DNA from: Clostridia bacterium
GTDB taxonomy: Bacteria; Bacillota; Clostridia; Oscillospirales; CAG-272
Reading direction: 5' to 3'
Assembly: GCA_017482055.1 (NCBI GenBank)
Contig: JAFUOH010000001.1
Coordinates: 1-64,000, forward strand
DNA: 64,000 nucleotides
Positions within the stretch are counted from its first letter, which is position 1. Every line of letters starts with the position of its first letter. Shown in pieces: positions 44,805 through 54,748 of the stretch. A program made the position numbers and the translations under genes. The notes below the pieces were generated by a model. That model was not told the DNA's origin. It made no database searches and saw only the letters and a list, made by a program, of their open reading frames with translations.

Positions 44805-47800
44805 TTATTCATCGTCGCCCTCATAGGCGTCATCATCCTCGAAATCGAGATCGGAAACATCATCTTCGTCACCGAATGCGTCATCATCCTCAAACTCCTC
44901 CTCGGTGAAGCCGTCTGCCAGGATATCGCCCTCGGCAACGGTCTCGCCAAGCTCGCCGTCGGAGACATAGTTGGGTACGAACTCCTCTTCTTCCTCACCG
45001 AGAGTTGCAAGCTCGATAACATTGCCCTCGTGGTCGAGAACCTTGACATCCAGCGCCAGAGACTGGAGCTCCTTGACGAGCACCTTGAATGCCTCGGGCA
45101 CACCGGGAGTCGGGATGTTCTGACCCTTGACGATAGCCTCGTAAGTCTTGACACGTCCGGTAACATCGTCCGACTTCACGGTCAGGATCTCCTGGAGCGT
45201 GTAAGCCGCGCCGTATGCTTCGAGTGCCCAAACCTCCATCTCGCCGAAACGCTGACCGCCGAACTGCGCTTTACCGCCGAGAGGCTGCTGAGTAACGAGA
45301 CCGTAGGGACCCGTGGAGCGCGCATGGATCTTATCGTCAACGAGGTGATGAAGCTTCAGATAGTACATGATACCGACGGTTACGGGATTGTCGAAGGGCT
45401 CACCGGTTCTGCCGTCGTAGAGGATAGTCTTGCCGTTTTCGTTCATGCCCGCCATCTTAAGGCACTCTGCGATATCCTTCTCGTTCGCGCCGTCGAATAC
45501 GGGAGTCATGATCTTCCAGCCAAGCTTTTTAGCCGCGATGCCGAGGTGTACCTCAAGCACCTGACCGATATTCATTCGGGAAGGAACGCCCATCGGGTTG
45601 AGGACGATATCAAGAGGTGTACCGTCGGGAAGGAAGGGCATATCTTCGGGAGGCAGGATGCGGGAAACGACACCCTTGTTACCGTGACGACCCGCCATCT
45701 TGTCACCGACAGAAATCTTACGCTTCTGTGCGATGTATACGCGGACTACCTTGTTTACTCCGGGAGGGAGCTCGTCGGAGTTGTCCCGTGAGAACACCTT
45801 TACGTCGATAACGATACCCGACTCGCCGTGAGGCAGACGGAGTGAGGTGTCACGGACTTCGCGTGCTTTCTCGCCGAAGATCGCACGGAGCAGTCTTTCT
45901 TCTGCGGTAAGCTCGGTCTCACCCTTGGGGGTGACCTTACCTACGAGAATATCGCCCGCTCTTACCTCGGTACCCTTTCTGATGATACCGTCGGGAGTGA
46001 GATCCTTCAGCGCATCCTCACCCACGTTCGGAATTTCCTTTGTGATCTCTTCCGGACCGAGCTTGGTGTCGCGCGCTTCGTGGGAATATTCTTCTATATG
46101 AATGGATGTGTAAACATCATCGCGTACGAGGCGCTCATTAAGAAGTACCGCGTCCTCGTAGTTGTAGCCTTCCCAGGTCATGAAGCCGATGAGAGCGTTC
46201 TTGCCAAGGGAGATCTCGCCGTGATCGGTCGCGGGACCGTCTGCGATGACCTGCTTTGCTTCAACGCGTTCGCCGATATTTACGATGGGCTTCTGATTTA
46301 CACAGGTGCCCTGGTTGGAGCGCTTGAATTTGATAAGATGGTAAACATCCTTAGTGCCGGCGTCGGTACGGATGACGATCTCGTCGGCGCATACCTTTTC
46401 GACGTAGCCGGCATTTCTTGCGCACACTACGACGCCCGAGTCAACGGCTGCCTTGTACTCCATACCTGTAGCAACAATGGGAGCGTTGGAAACGAGAAGC
46501 GGAACTGCCTGCTTCTGCATGTTTGAACCCATGAGTGCACGGGAGTTGTCGTCGTTTTCAAGGAAGGGGATGCAGGCGGTGGCAACGGAAACGACCATCT
46601 TCGGCGAAACGTCCATATAGTCCGCTTCTTCCGCGTTGAACTCGATGATCTCGTTTCTGCGGCGACCGGAGATACGCTTATTTACAAATCTGCCGTTTTC
46701 GTCAAGCGGCTCGTTTGCCTGCGCGATAGTGTAGTTATCCTCCACATCTGCGGTCATGTATTCGACCTCGTCGGTAACGATGCCGGTTGCCTTGTCTATC
46801 TTTCTGTACGGAGCTTCGATGAAGCCGTAGTTGTTGATCTTGGCGTAGGTGGAGAGGTAGGAGATAAGACCGATGTTCGGACCTTCGGGGGTCTCGATGG
46901 GGCACATACGTCCGTAGTGGGTGTAGTGTACGTCGCGGACCTCGAAGGATGCGCGGTCACGGGAAAGACCGCCGGGACCGAGCGCGGACAGACGGCGCTT
47001 GTGAGTAAGCTCTGCAAGCGGGTTGTTCTGATCCATGAACTGCGAGAGCGGCGAGGAGCCGAAGAACTCGCGGATTGCGGTTACAACGGGTCTTATATTG
47101 ATGAGTGTATTAGGTGTAAGGGTCTCCGCATCCTGAGTGGTCATGCGCTCCTTAACGGTCTTGTCCATACGGGAAAAGCCGATACGGAGCTGATTCTGCA
47201 GAAGCTCGCCGACGGAACGCAGACGACGGTTGCCGAGATGGTCGATGTCGTCCTTGGTGCCGATATCGTGAGCGAGGCAGGTGAGGTAGTTGATGGATGC
47301 GAAAATATCATCCTTTGTAATATGCTTGGGAGTAAGCTCGGCGATGCGCTCTCTTGCGAGCTTCTTAAACTCGTCGATATCGCCGCCCGCTTCTTCGAGC
47401 AGACCTATCATAACGGAAAGCTTGACCTTCTCGGTGATGCCGATATCGTCAAGATCGCAGCCGATAACATATCTGGGCTCGATCATACCGTTGCCGAATA
47501 CCTTTACCTCGGTCTCGCCGTCCTCAAGCAGGAGGTATACCTCGTTAACGCCCGCATGCTCGATGTTGAGTGCCTTTTCGTTGTCAAGCAGCTCATTTGC
47601 ATCGTAAAGCAGCTCGCCCGTGATGGGGGAGATAACGGGGCGTGCAAGGGTGTGACCCGCGATACGCTTGCCCAGCGCCAGCTTTTTGTCGTACTTATAA
47701 CGACCTACAGCGGCGAGATCGTAACGCTTGGGATCGAAGAAAAGGTTGTTTATGAGAAGCTGCGCGCTTTCGACCAGCGGAGGCTCGCCGGGACGAAGCT

Positions 47801-48542
47801 TTTTGTAAATTTCTTTAAGAGCCTCATCGCCGAGAGAGGTGTGATTTTTGTCGGCTTCCGCCTGCATCATATCCTTTTCCATGGTCGCGATCAGCTTGGG
47901 ATCCTCGCCGAAATACTTGGTGATCTCGTCGTTTGTCTCAATTCCGAGCGCGCGGATAAGCACGGTGATCGGGATCTTACGGTTTTTGTCTATACGTACA
48001 TAGAAAATATCGTTGGCATCGGTCTCGTATTCGAGCCATGCACCGCGATAGGGGATAACGGTAGCGGCATAAATGACCTTACCGGTCTTGTCGATAGAGG
48101 TCTCATAATATATACCGGGCGATCTTACGATCTGAGATACGATAACACGCTCGGCGCCGTTGATAATAAAGGTACCGTTGTCGGTCATGAGCGGGAAGTC
48201 GCCCATGAACACCGCAGACTCCTTGACCTCACCGGTAGCCTTATTGGTAAGTCTTACGGTGACACGCAGAGGGGCTGCAAAGTTGGTATCGCGATCCTTG
48301 CACTCCTCTTCGGGATACTTCGGGGTCGGGTCGATGGTATAATCAATGAACTCAATAACGAGATTGCCGGAATAGTCGGTAATCGGCGACACATCATGCA
48401 GCACCTCGCGAAGTCCCTCCTCGAGGAACCACCTGTACGACTTCTTCTGGACCTCGATAAGATTGGGCATTTCCAGAGTATCGCCTATTTTGGCGAAGCT
48501 CATTCGTTCGGTCTTGCCAAGCATCGTGGGTTTGACCACCAT
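44805..48542 (-). CDS. rpoB: RNA polymerase subunit beta
   Basis: The 1245-residue beta subunit. The rifampicin-binding region is intact ([22 protein letters not shown] near residue 490), as are the fork loop and the C-terminal [24 protein letters not shown] that packs against beta-prime. The last 60 residues are very acidic ([25 protein letters not shown]), a longer acidic tail than in Bacillus. I chose ATG 48542 with GGAGTGAT eleven bases upstream; the frame extends to 48575. No ribosomal protein genes precede it: rpoB has its own promoter and leader. Confidence 0.98.
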   Translation of the reverse strand: MVVKPTMLGKTERMSFAKIGDTLEMPNLIEVQKKSYRWFLEEGLREVLHDVSPITDYSGNLVIEFIDYTIDPTPKYPEEECKDRDTNFAAPLRVTVRLTNKATGEVKESAVFMGDFPLMTDNGTFIINGAERVIVSQIVRSPGIYYETSIDKTGKVIYAATVIPYRGAWLEYETDANDIFYVRIDKNRKIPITVLIRALGIETNDEITKYFGEDPKLIATMEKDMMQAEADKNHTSLGDEALKEIYKKLRPGEPPLVESAQLLINNLFFDPKRYDLAAVGRYKYDKKLALGKRIAGHTLARPVISPITGELLYDANELLDNEKALNIEHAGVNEVYLLLEDGETEVKVFGNGMIEPRYVIGCDLDDIGITEKVKLSVMIGLLEEAGGDIDEFKKLARERIAELTPKHITKDDIFASINYLTCLAHDIGTKDDIDHLGNRRLRSVGELLQNQLRIGFSRMDKTVKERMTTQDAETLTPNTLINIRPVVTAIREFFGSSPLSQFMDQNNPLAELTHKRRLSALGPGGLSRDRASFEVRDVHYTHYGRMCPIETPEGPNIGLISYLSTYAKINNYGFIEAPYRKIDKATGIVTDEVEYMTADVEDNYTIAQANEPLDENGRFVNKRISGRRRNEIIEFNAEEADYMDVSPKMVVSVATACIPFLENDDNSRALMGSNMQKQAVPLLVSNAPIVATGMEYKAAVDSGVVVCARNAGYVEKVCADEIVIRTDAGTKDVYHLIKFKRSNQGTCVNQKPIVNIGERVEAKQVIADGPATDHGEISLGKNALIGFMTWEGYNYEDAVLLNERLVRDDVYTSIHIEEYSHEARDTKLGPEEITKEIPNVGEDALKDLTPDGIIRKGTEVRAGDILVGKVTPKGETELTAEERLLRAIFGEKAREVRDTSLRLPHGESGIVIDVKVFSRDNSDELPPGVNKVVRVYIAQKRKISVGDKMAGRHGNKGVVSRILPPEDMPFLPDGTPLDIVLNPMGVPSRMNIGQVLEVHLGIAAKKLGWKIMTPVFDGANEKDIAECLKMAGMNENGKTILYDGRTGEPFDNPVTVGIMYYLKLHHLVDDKIHARSTGPYGLVTQQPLGGKAQFGGQRFGEMEVWALEAYGAAYTLQEILTVKSDDVTGRVKTYEAIVKGQNIPTPGVPEAFKVLVKELQSLALDVKVLDHEGNVIELATLGEEEEEFVPNYVSDGELGETVAEGDILADGFTEEEFEDDDAFGDEDDVSDLDFEDDDAYEGDDE

Positions 48543-48839
48543 AGAAACTATCACTCCATTCAACAATATTGACATCCGGGTAATTCATACGAGGCGCGGC
48601 GGAAGCTCCGCAGCGGACCGTATGGCGTGCTTTTGCGGCAAAGAAAAAACTACAGGTAAAATATACACCGAAGCCTCGGGGACTGAACGAACACCTGATT
48701 TTCGTGAAGATCCACCTGTAATTTTTCACAATAATTGCCTGCGCTTCTGCGCATTTTTTGGCATCAAAGGAAAAGTGCGCATACTCAAAGCGATTATAAT
48801 GCAGTATATTATTATAGCACAGGTCTCCCTGTTTGTCAA
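48543..48839 (-). promoter_or_regulatory. rpoBC promoter and 260-nt leader
   Basis: Minus-strand promoter TTGACA (48839-48834), 17 bp, extended -10 TGCTATAAT (48819-48811). The transcript runs about 260 bases before the rpoB ATG without a gene. The leader has a possible attenuator: TACAGGT (48720-48714) can pair with ACCTGTA (48657-48651), which is followed by G and six T. The bases between 48840 and 48932 hold nothing I can name. Confidence 0.65.
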
Positions 48840-48932
48840 TAGGTAAATTGAAAGTTTTTTCATAAATTTTAAATTTTTTTGCAACAAAAAGGGCTGACCG
48901 CAATTATTACAGACAGCCCGAGGGCGTATTAA

Positions 48933-49139
48933 TTAATATTGAAAGCCATAACGTGCGGCGATCGCTTCCTCCATTACGGGATAGCACTTAATATCCGGGT
49001 ATTCCGAAACTATATGCTCGCGGCTCGGCGCACACGGCTCGGCTACGCACACCATTACATCGCTGCGCTCGCGCAGGAGGGGAAGATGGCGACGTCCTAT
49101 CGAGCTTGCGCCAATGAGACATAACTTGAGCTTCTGCAT
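48933..49139 (-). pseudogene. Gfo/Idh/MocA oxidoreductase, N-terminal fragment
   Basis: A 68-residue frame with the start of a Gfo/Idh/MocA NAD(P)-dependent oxidoreductase: KLCLIGASSIGRRHLPLL is the Rossmann dinucleotide-binding loop, followed by the acidic beta-2 end (VAEPCAPSREH). Members are 330 to 400 residues; this ends after the second beta strand region. ATG 49139 has GAGG twelve bases upstream. It follows the SDR gene by 16 bases, so the two were probably one sugar or polyol catabolic operon of which this part has been lost. Confidence 0.7.
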
Positions 49140-49155
49140 AATTTTCACGTACCTC

Positions 49156-49956
49156 TTACCACTGTGTCATGCCGCCGTCAACAACGATATTGGTGCCGGT
49201 CATAAAGGATGACGCGTCCGATGCGAGCAGCAGAAGTGCGCCGTTAAGCTCCTCTGCATTTCCTGTACGTTTGAGCATGGTCTTAGCACTGAGTCTGCCG
49301 ATGAACTCCATGTCGGAGCTCGGTGTGATGTTCGGAAACGGACCGGGGGTCAAGCAATTCACACGGATGCCGCGGCGTGCCAGTGCGGATGCACAGTAAC
49401 GGGTGAACTGAAGCACTCCCGCTTTGCCTGCACCGTATGTAGGCGGATTCCACGGTATATCATCGCCGTATATATCGAAATCGGGAGCGATAAGGCCGTA
49501 CATGGAGCCCACATTAACGATAACACCGCCGCCGTTTTTATCAAAATATGGGATGATTTCGCGGGTACAGCGAAAGATGACGCCCAGAGTACCGTCAACA
49601 CCCTCATCCCAGGTTTCATCGGGAATCCTGTCAAGACGGTATTCACAGCTCTTGCCGCCCGCGCCGCCGCCGTACGCCGCGCAGTTTACGAGTACATCTA
49701 TCTTGCCGTATATTTCGGCTGTCTTTTCGAAGGCTGTTTTTATTTCCTCGGAGCTGCGCAGATCGCATCCGATAAATGTCAGCTTGCCGTTATCACGATA
49801 CTGTGCAAAGCTGTCATCAAAGCGGTCGGTAGTGCCAGGGACCGACACATTTGCGCCGTACTCAAGCAGAGCCTTTACCATCACACGACCGAGATTGCCG
49901 CATCCGCCCGTGAAGATGACGGTTTTGTTTTCCATCGAAAAAAGATTTGTTCCCAT
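49156..49956 (-). CDS. Short-chain dehydrogenase/reductase
   Basis: A 266-residue classical SDR. The cofactor loop is TGGCGNLGRV near residue 16, NCAAYGG near residue 90 is the NNAG-type motif, the catalytic Ser lies in NVGSMYG and the Tyr/Lys pair in YGAGK near residue 171, and the C-terminal part has NCLTPGPFPN and GTNIVVDGG. Resembles dehydrogenases of sugar acids or polyols (gluconate 5-dehydrogenase-like), but the substrate is not fixed. A later start at Met8 is possible; ATG 49956 has AAAGGATATATATCA upstream. It precedes the Gfo/Idh remnant. Confidence 0.88.
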   Translation of the reverse strand: MGTNLFSMENKTVIFTGGCGNLGRVMVKALLEYGANVSVPGTTDRFDDSFAQYRDNGKLTFIGCDLRSSEEIKTAFEKTAEIYGKIDVLVNCAAYGGGAGGKSCEYRLDRIPDETWDEGVDGTLGVIFRCTREIIPYFDKNGGGVIVNVGSMYGLIAPDFDIYGDDIPWNPPTYGAGKAGVLQFTRYCASALARRGIRVNCLTPGPFPNITPSSDMEFIGRLSAKTMLKRTGNAEELNGALLLLASDASSFMTGTNIVVDGGMTQW

Positions 49957-50150
49957 TGATATATATCCTTTCGCAGCGCATAAGTGTTTATGAACTGTTT
50001 ATAACTTGCATTATCATTTTACCATGGAAACAAAATGACATCAATCCCCAAAAGCGGACGAATTTCTTTGCTTAATGTCCTGTTTTACACGTCGCTTGGC
50101 GGATTTTTAAAAAAACTTGAAATATTTTTTGAGAAATTTTCAAAAACCCC

Positions 50151-50179
50151 TTGATATTTTGAAAAATTTGTGGTATCAT
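50151..50179 (+). promoter_or_regulatory. Promoter of rpsT
   Basis: TTGATA (50151-50156), 17 bp ending in GG, TATCAT (50174-50179). The leader is about 95 bases. The rest of the 49957-50281 gap is AT-rich and holds no gene that I can see. Confidence 0.75.
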
Positions 50180-50281
50180 ATATTGAGAAATGCTGTTTAT
50201 ACAGCAGTGGGCCCCGGCTGCATCAGGCTAAAACTGTACAGTCAAAGCCTAATGCAGAAGATTTTGAAGGAGGTGAACAGT

Positions 50282-50548
50282 TTGCCGAACATTAAATCCG
50301 CAAAGAAGCGCGTTAAGGTTATCGAAACCAAGACTATGCAGAATAAGATGCTCAAGACCGCGCTCAAGACTTCTATGAAGAAGTACGAAGCAGCACTCGC
50401 TTCCGGTGATAAGGCTGCAGCCGCTGAGACTTATAGAGCAGCAGTCAAGAAGATCGACCAGGCAGTAGCTCAGGGTCTTCTTCACAAGAACAACGCTGCA
50501 AGAAAGAAGAGCAACTATACCGTAAAGCTCAACCAGCTCGGTGCATAA
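50282..50548 (+). CDS. rpsT: Ribosomal protein S20 (TTG start)
   Basis: An 88-residue basic, all-helical protein that binds 16S rRNA in the small subunit. Sequence from the start: PNIKSAKKRVKVIE, then KMLKTALKTSMKKYEAAL and LLHKNNAARKKSNYTVKL, the family signature. The start codon is TTG at 50282, eight bases after AGGAGG; the GTG at 50273 overlaps that site, and homologues begin at exactly this proline. A terminator follows. Confidence 0.95.
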   Translation: MPNIKSAKKRVKVIETKTMQNKMLKTALKTSMKKYEAALASGDKAAAAETYRAAVKKIDQAVAQGLLHKNNAARKKSNYTVKLNQLGA

Positions 50549-50569
50549 TCGCTCTTAATATGTAATTTT

Positions 50570-50597
50570 GGTGATGAAGCTCCTTCATCACCTTTTT
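50570..50597 (+). terminator. Intrinsic terminator of rpsT
   Basis: Perfect ten-base arms GGTGATGAAG (50570-50579) and CTTCATCACC (50583-50592) with a three-base loop and five T. The converging gene stops inside the stem. Confidence 0.85.
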
Positions 50598-51490
50598 ACT
50601 TTCATGAGGCTCCATACCCTGCCGTATTTGTCTACTGCCGCGCGATAGGTCTCCTCTCCCGCTGTAATGTCGGCGAGCATGAAACCGCACAGCTCTCCCG
50701 CAATGCTTGCATCTGTGCCCTTGCCGCGGCGGCGGTTCAGATTGAAGAAATCCAGCGCTGCCGATAAACGTTCGGATCGGCTCCGTACCGTACTCGGCGC
50801 ATCGCCGAGGCGGATGTATACAAAGCTTTCGAGACTGCCGTCTGCGGCGGAGAAGGTCATACGCAGATTGTCGTTTTCGGCGACAAATACGTCCCCCGAT
50901 TCTGCGAGAATGGGCGAGAGGGATCCCGCATTGCCGCCAAATATTGCCTCGATTCCTTTTTGGGCAACTTTTTGACTGTATGCGACGACCTCCGGCAGAA
51001 GCTCGCCTGCCGCTTCGGGCGGATCCTCGTCAAGCTTTTCGGTGAGTGCGCTGTGAACGCCGTCTATGGTTTCGGCGATGATCGAACGTGCTTCCGCGTT
51101 GTCTGCATAATCGAGCGTTGCGAGCAGTGCGAAGGTGTCTGCGAAGGCGCGGACCTCGGAGGCGGCTCCATCGCCCGAGCGCATTTTGTCGGCGAGAGAC
51201 AACAGCGGCTCAAGCTTTACCTCCGACGGAAGTCTTGCCGCCGCATTGCCGAAACGTATCGCCGCCGCATAACGTGCTTCATCCGAAGCGGCATCGTCCC
51301 ACTCGCGGAGCGCGTCCGAGCACAGTGTCAGTGACATATAGCTGTCGGCAAGCTCGTTTGCATGCAGACGTGAGCCGAGGTTGGTGGCAATGATTCCGAG
51401 TATCAGGCACAAAACTGCCAGTGAAAGCAGAAATGTGTATGCTATACGCGTGTCACGTATGTTTTCCGTATCGCTTCTGAGTTTTCGCAT
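50588..51490 (-). CDS. Membrane-anchored protein of unknown function
   Basis: A 300-residue protein with a short basic N-terminus, one membrane helix (residues about 14-36, IAYTFLLSLAVLCLILGIIATNL) and a large, mostly helical extracytoplasmic domain rich in Ala and Glu. The C-terminal part (about 205-300) looks beta-rich, with ENDNLRMTFSAADGSLESFVYIRLGD. The layout (anchor, helical coil, then a PepSY-like beta region) recalls the spore germination protein YpeB, but the likeness is too weak to name it. ATG 51490 follows GGAGGGATC. It diverges from trmL. Confidence 0.65.
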   Translation of the reverse strand: MRKLRSDTENIRDTRIAYTFLLSLAVLCLILGIIATNLGSRLHANELADSYMSLTLCSDALREWDDAASDEARYAAAIRFGNAAARLPSEVKLEPLLSLADKMRSGDGAASEVRAFADTFALLATLDYADNAEARSIIAETIDGVHSALTEKLDEDPPEAAGELLPEVVAYSQKVAQKGIEAIFGGNAGSLSPILAESGDVFVAENDNLRMTFSAADGSLESFVYIRLGDAPSTVRSRSERLSAALDFFNLNRRRGKGTDASIAGELCGFMLADITAGEETYRAAVDKYGRVWSLMKVKR

Positions 51491-51582
51491 ATGATCCCTC
51501 CGTATATCGGCATTGTATGTATATGCCTCTGCCGATATTGTATCCAAATAAAACAGTAATTATTAATTCGGAGAAAAGCATA

Positions 51583-52104
51583 ATGAATGAAATTTCTTCA
51601 AATAAAAAGATAAATATAGTTCTCGTTGAGCCCGAAATTCCGCAGAATACAGGTAATATCGCCCGTACCTGCGCCGCTACCGGCGCCGCACTGCATCTGG
51701 TGCGCCCACTGGGGTTTGAGATCGACGACCGCAAATTAAAACGCGCGGGACTTGACTATTGGGACAAGCTCGATATCACATATTACGATGGGCTTGAGGA
51801 TTTCTTCAAAAAAAATCCCGACGTTGAATTTTTCTGCTTCACCACCAAGGCAAAGCACTGCTACACCGATGTCACTTATCCCGAGCAGGTATTCTTGATG
51901 TTCGGCAAAGAGACAAAGGGACTTCCGGAGGAGCTTTTATATAGTAACCCCGACCGCTGTGTGCGCATTCCCATGCGCGACACGCTTCGTTCGCTCAATC
52001 TATCAAACTCGGCGGCGATAGCTGTGTATGAGGTGCTGCGTCAGCACAGCTTCGAGGGACTCCGTGAGGATGGCGAGCTGACCAAATATAAGTGGGGAGA
52101 ATAA
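51583..52104 (+). CDS. trmL: tRNA (cytidine/uridine-34-2'-O)-methyltransferase
   Basis: A 173-residue SPOUT-class enzyme that methylates the ribose of the wobble base in certain leucine tRNAs. Family motifs: INIVLVEPEIPQNTGNIARTCAATGAALHLVRPLGF at the N-terminus, and the knotted SAM site FGKETKGLPEELL and IPMRDTLRSLNLSNSAAIAVYE at the C-terminus. ATG 51583 follows GGAG. A hairpin (about 52109-52140) follows the stop. Confidence 0.93.
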   Translation: MNEISSNKKINIVLVEPEIPQNTGNIARTCAATGAALHLVRPLGFEIDDRKLKRAGLDYWDKLDITYYDGLEDFFKKNPDVEFFCFTTKAKHCYTDVTYPEQVFLMFGKETKGLPEELLYSNPDRCVRIPMRDTLRSLNLSNSAAIAVYEVLRQHSFEGLREDGELTKYKWGE

Positions 52105-52199
52105 ACGACGGACTGTCACACCGAACGGTGCAGACAGTCCATCATCACTACATAGCTTCGCATTTGTATGTTCCCCCGATCACCCGGAAGGGAACCCTG

Positions 52200-52304
52200 T
52201 GGGGCATATCGGCAGGTATTTATGACAGCTCATATTTTTCGAAAATGTTCAAACGTTATCGTATGATATCCCCCGGGAGAATACAGAAAGCGTTTTTAAC
52301 AGCA
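52200..52304 (+). pseudogene. Relic of an AraC-family regulator C-terminus
   Basis: A short frame encodes AGIYDSSYFSKMFKRYRMIS followed by PGRIQKAF, which matches the second helix-turn-helix of AraC regulators (G-x-D-x-SYF-x-x-x-FK, then SP). Nothing of the rest of an AraC protein is present, and no ribosome site suits a separate peptide. It is a degraded gene end between trmL and the SRP RNA. Confidence 0.6.
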
Positions 52305-52353
52305 TAATGTCAAGATAAAAATATATACCTAATGTTAAATTTCGCAAAACCCC

Positions 52354-52382
52354 TTGCATTATTTGAAAAAATCTGATATAAT
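52354..52382 (+). promoter_or_regulatory. Promoter of the SRP RNA
   Basis: TTGCAT (52354-52359), 17 bp, and extended -10 TGATATAAT (52374-52382). The expected start is near 52389. Confidence 0.8.
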
Positions 52383-52389
52383 ATATTAC

Positions 52390-52700
52390 TGTCGGGGTAA
52401 AAGACCCCGAAAAAAGCAAACGACAAGCTATAAAATAAGGCCATACCAGCCGGGGAATCAGCGGTGCCTTGTACCTGCAATCCGCTACAGCAGGGGTGGA
52501 TCCCATTAATAAGGGCTGAGTCTGTGTGGTCTGCACACCGGATCCTATGCGTTGAAGGATGGGTCTTGCGCAATCGGAAGCCGTGAACCATGTCAGGTGG
52601 GGAACCAAGCAGCATTAAGCGGTCACTTCGATGTGCCGTGAGGTCGCCTGTCCCGAGCATATGCCGATGTTCACGCACATAGGATCAGTTCGAGTTTTTG
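52390..52700 (+). ncRNA. ffs: Signal recognition particle RNA, large Gram-positive type (scRNA)
   Basis: The highly conserved domain IV is present: CCGTGAACCATGTCAGGTGG, then GGAACCAAGCAGCATTAAGC (about 52580-52621), the binding site of Ffh. Upstream, AGCGGTGCCTTGTACCTGCA with AATCCGCTACAGCAGGGG matches the Alu-like domain of the Bacillus scRNA closely, so this is the large form of about 270 bases. Exact ends are not certain: the transcript probably begins near 52390 and is trimmed, and a T run at 52695-52699 may end it. dnaX follows at once, the usual order in Firmicutes. Confidence 0.9.
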
Positions 52701-52756
52701 GTGTATGGTCTTATTTTATGGCTTGTCCGATTTTTTAGATGGGAGGAGACGACGGG

Positions 52757-54370
52757 ATGCATCAGGCACTGTACAGAAAATGGCGGCCGCAGAGCTTTTC
52801 CGACGTCTGCGGTCAGGATCATATCACCGCCATACTGCGCTACGGCGTGGAAAACCGCAAGACCTCTCATGCTTACCTTTTCACAGGCTCGCGCGGTACG
52901 GGCAAGACCACCTGCGCGAAGATCCTCGCAAAGGCGGTGAACTGCGAATCTCCCGAGGGCGGTAACCCCTGTGGGAAATGCCCCGCCTGCCTTGCTGCCG
53001 ACAACGGAAGCTGCATCGATATCGTAGAGATGGACGCTGCGTCCAACAACGGTGTTGACGATATCCGTCAGATACGCGACGAGGTTGAGTATCTTCCCGC
53101 GGAGCTTACAAAAAAGGTTTATATCATCGACGAGGTACACATGCTGTCGGCGAGCGCGTTTAATGCGCTTCTTAAAACGCTTGAAGAGCCGCCTGCGCAC
53201 GTTATGTTCATCCTCGCCACCACCGAGCTTCAGAAGATTCCCGCAACCATACTTTCCCGCTGTCAGCGCTTTGATTTCAGACGTATATCGAGCGATGTCA
53301 TCGCGGCACGGCTTGAGCATATCGCCGAGGCGGAGGGGATCAGTCTCGATCATGAAGCGGCATTTATGCTGGCGCATCTTGCCCAGGGCGGCATGCGTGA
53401 TGCCATATCACTGCTTGAGCTCTGCTCCGGTGAAAACAAGCCCGTGACCACCGAGGTCGTTGAGGAGATTGCCGGTACCGGCGGACGGGATGCCATTATT
53501 AAGGTACTGAATGCCGTTTGCGATAAAGATTACGACACGATCTTCGGCGAGATCGGCAAAATGTTCATGTCAAGCAAGGATCTGTCCGTGTTCTGGCAGG
53601 ATCTGATCGGTTTCTACCGAGATATGCTTGTGGTCAAGACCACAAAGGGCTCGCGGGAATATCTCGACCTGTCCGAGAAACAGTATACCGAGCTTATGGA
53701 GATCGCGGGCAGATTTGCCGCAGAAACGTTGATCTATCACGCGAAGCTGCTTGACGAAGCGCTGGTCTCCATGCGTATGTCCGGCTCATCCAAGCGGCTT
53801 ATTGCCGAAATGACGCTGGTGCGCATGTGTGATGAGAGGTTTTCCACCACAAACGAAGCGCTGGCTTCAAGGCTTACTTTGCTTGAGGATAAGCTTAAAT
53901 CGGGCGCGTACCGCGTAAACGCTCCCGCTCCCGCTCCCGAAACGACGGCACCTCCGCAGTCGGAGTATAACCCACAGGCGGAAGCCGAATCAGCATCACC
54001 GGCACAGAACAGTATAACGTCATCGAATACAGCCGCGGCTCCCGTTAAAAAGGAGTATAAGCAGCTACCGTACTGGGCGGAATTCGTGCAGAAATGCTGT
54101 GAGCGTGATCTTATGCTCGGAAGTCTGCTGCGTGAATCGGCGAAGGGCTTCACGGTGAACACCGACGAGCTTGTGCATATACGCACAAGCAATCAGATGG
54201 CGCTTACCATAATCACCAACATGTTTTCGGAGATGCTTGAAATACTCAACACCTTCGAAGAGGGCAGGCTTACGGCTAACGATGTCAAGCTTGAATATGC
54301 GCCTGAGAAAAAAGACGACAAAAACAAAGCACTGGATGAGCTTGCTCGCAGTGCGGATGAATTTAATTAA
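52757..54370 (+). CDS. dnaX: DNA polymerase III subunits gamma/tau
   Basis: A 537-residue clamp-loader ATPase. Walker A GSRGTGKTT is near residue 45, the four-Cys zinc module (CESPEGGNPCGKCPAC) near 64, Walker B-like IIDEVHML near 125, and sensor 1 LATTELQKIPATILSRCQRF near 158. Domain III ends near 365. A Pro/Ala-rich linker (residues about 385-440) leads to a tau-type C-terminal domain of about 110 residues. ATG 52757 follows AGGAG; an in-frame start at 52739 overlaps that site. It is followed by ybaB and recR in the classic operon. Confidence 0.97.
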   Translation: MHQALYRKWRPQSFSDVCGQDHITAILRYGVENRKTSHAYLFTGSRGTGKTTCAKILAKAVNCESPEGGNPCGKCPACLAADNGSCIDIVEMDAASNNGVDDIRQIRDEVEYLPAELTKKVYIIDEVHMLSASAFNALLKTLEEPPAHVMFILATTELQKIPATILSRCQRFDFRRISSDVIAARLEHIAEAEGISLDHEAAFMLAHLAQGGMRDAISLLELCSGENKPVTTEVVEEIAGTGGRDAIIKVLNAVCDKDYDTIFGEIGKMFMSSKDLSVFWQDLIGFYRDMLVVKTTKGSREYLDLSEKQYTELMEIAGRFAAETLIYHAKLLDEALVSMRMSGSSKRLIAEMTLVRMCDERFSTTNEALASRLTLLEDKLKSGAYRVNAPAPAPETTAPPQSEYNPQAEAESASPAQNSITSSNTAAAPVKKEYKQLPYWAEFVQKCCERDLMLGSLLRESAKGFTVNTDELVHIRTSNQMALTIITNMFSEMLEILNTFEEGRLTANDVKLEYAPEKKDDKNKALDELARSADEFN

Positions 54371-54394
54371 CAAAACCGAAAGGATGACAAAACC

Positions 54395-54742
54395 ATGAAA
54401 GCACGTTTACCTAAGGGTATGGGCGGCGGCCCTCAGAATATGAACGCAATGATCAAGCAGGCACAGAAGATGCAGGCTGATATGGAGGCTCTTCAGGAAG
54501 AGCTTGATGCTCGCGAGTACGACGTATCCGTCGGCGGCGGCGCAGTCAACGTAAAGATCAACGGTAAGAAGGAGATCCTTACTATCGACTTAAAGCCCGA
54601 GATCGTTGATCCCGATGACATTGAAACTCTGTCCGACACTCTTGTTGCCGCTGTAAACGAGGCTATCAAGAAGGTGGAGGACACCAACGCCGCAGAAATG
54701 CAGAAGATCACCGGCGACATAAACGTTCCCGGTCTGTTTTAG
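54395..54742 (+). CDS. ybaB: Nucleoid-associated protein YbaB/EbfC
   Basis: A 115-residue DNA-binding protein. The N-terminus is Gly-rich (MKARLPKGMGGGPQNMNAMIKQ); the YbaB fold follows, with AQKMQADMEALQEEL and VNVKINGKKEILTIDLKPEIVD. Homologues form dimers that coat DNA and are regularly co-transcribed with dnaX and recR. AAAGGATGACAAAACC precedes the ATG. It lies 24 bases after dnaX and six before recR. Confidence 0.95.
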   Translation: MKARLPKGMGGGPQNMNAMIKQAQKMQADMEALQEELDAREYDVSVGGGAVNVKINGKKEILTIDLKPEIVDPDDIETLSDTLVAAVNEAIKKVEDTNAAEMQKITGDINVPGLF

Positions 54743-54748
54743 TTTGCC

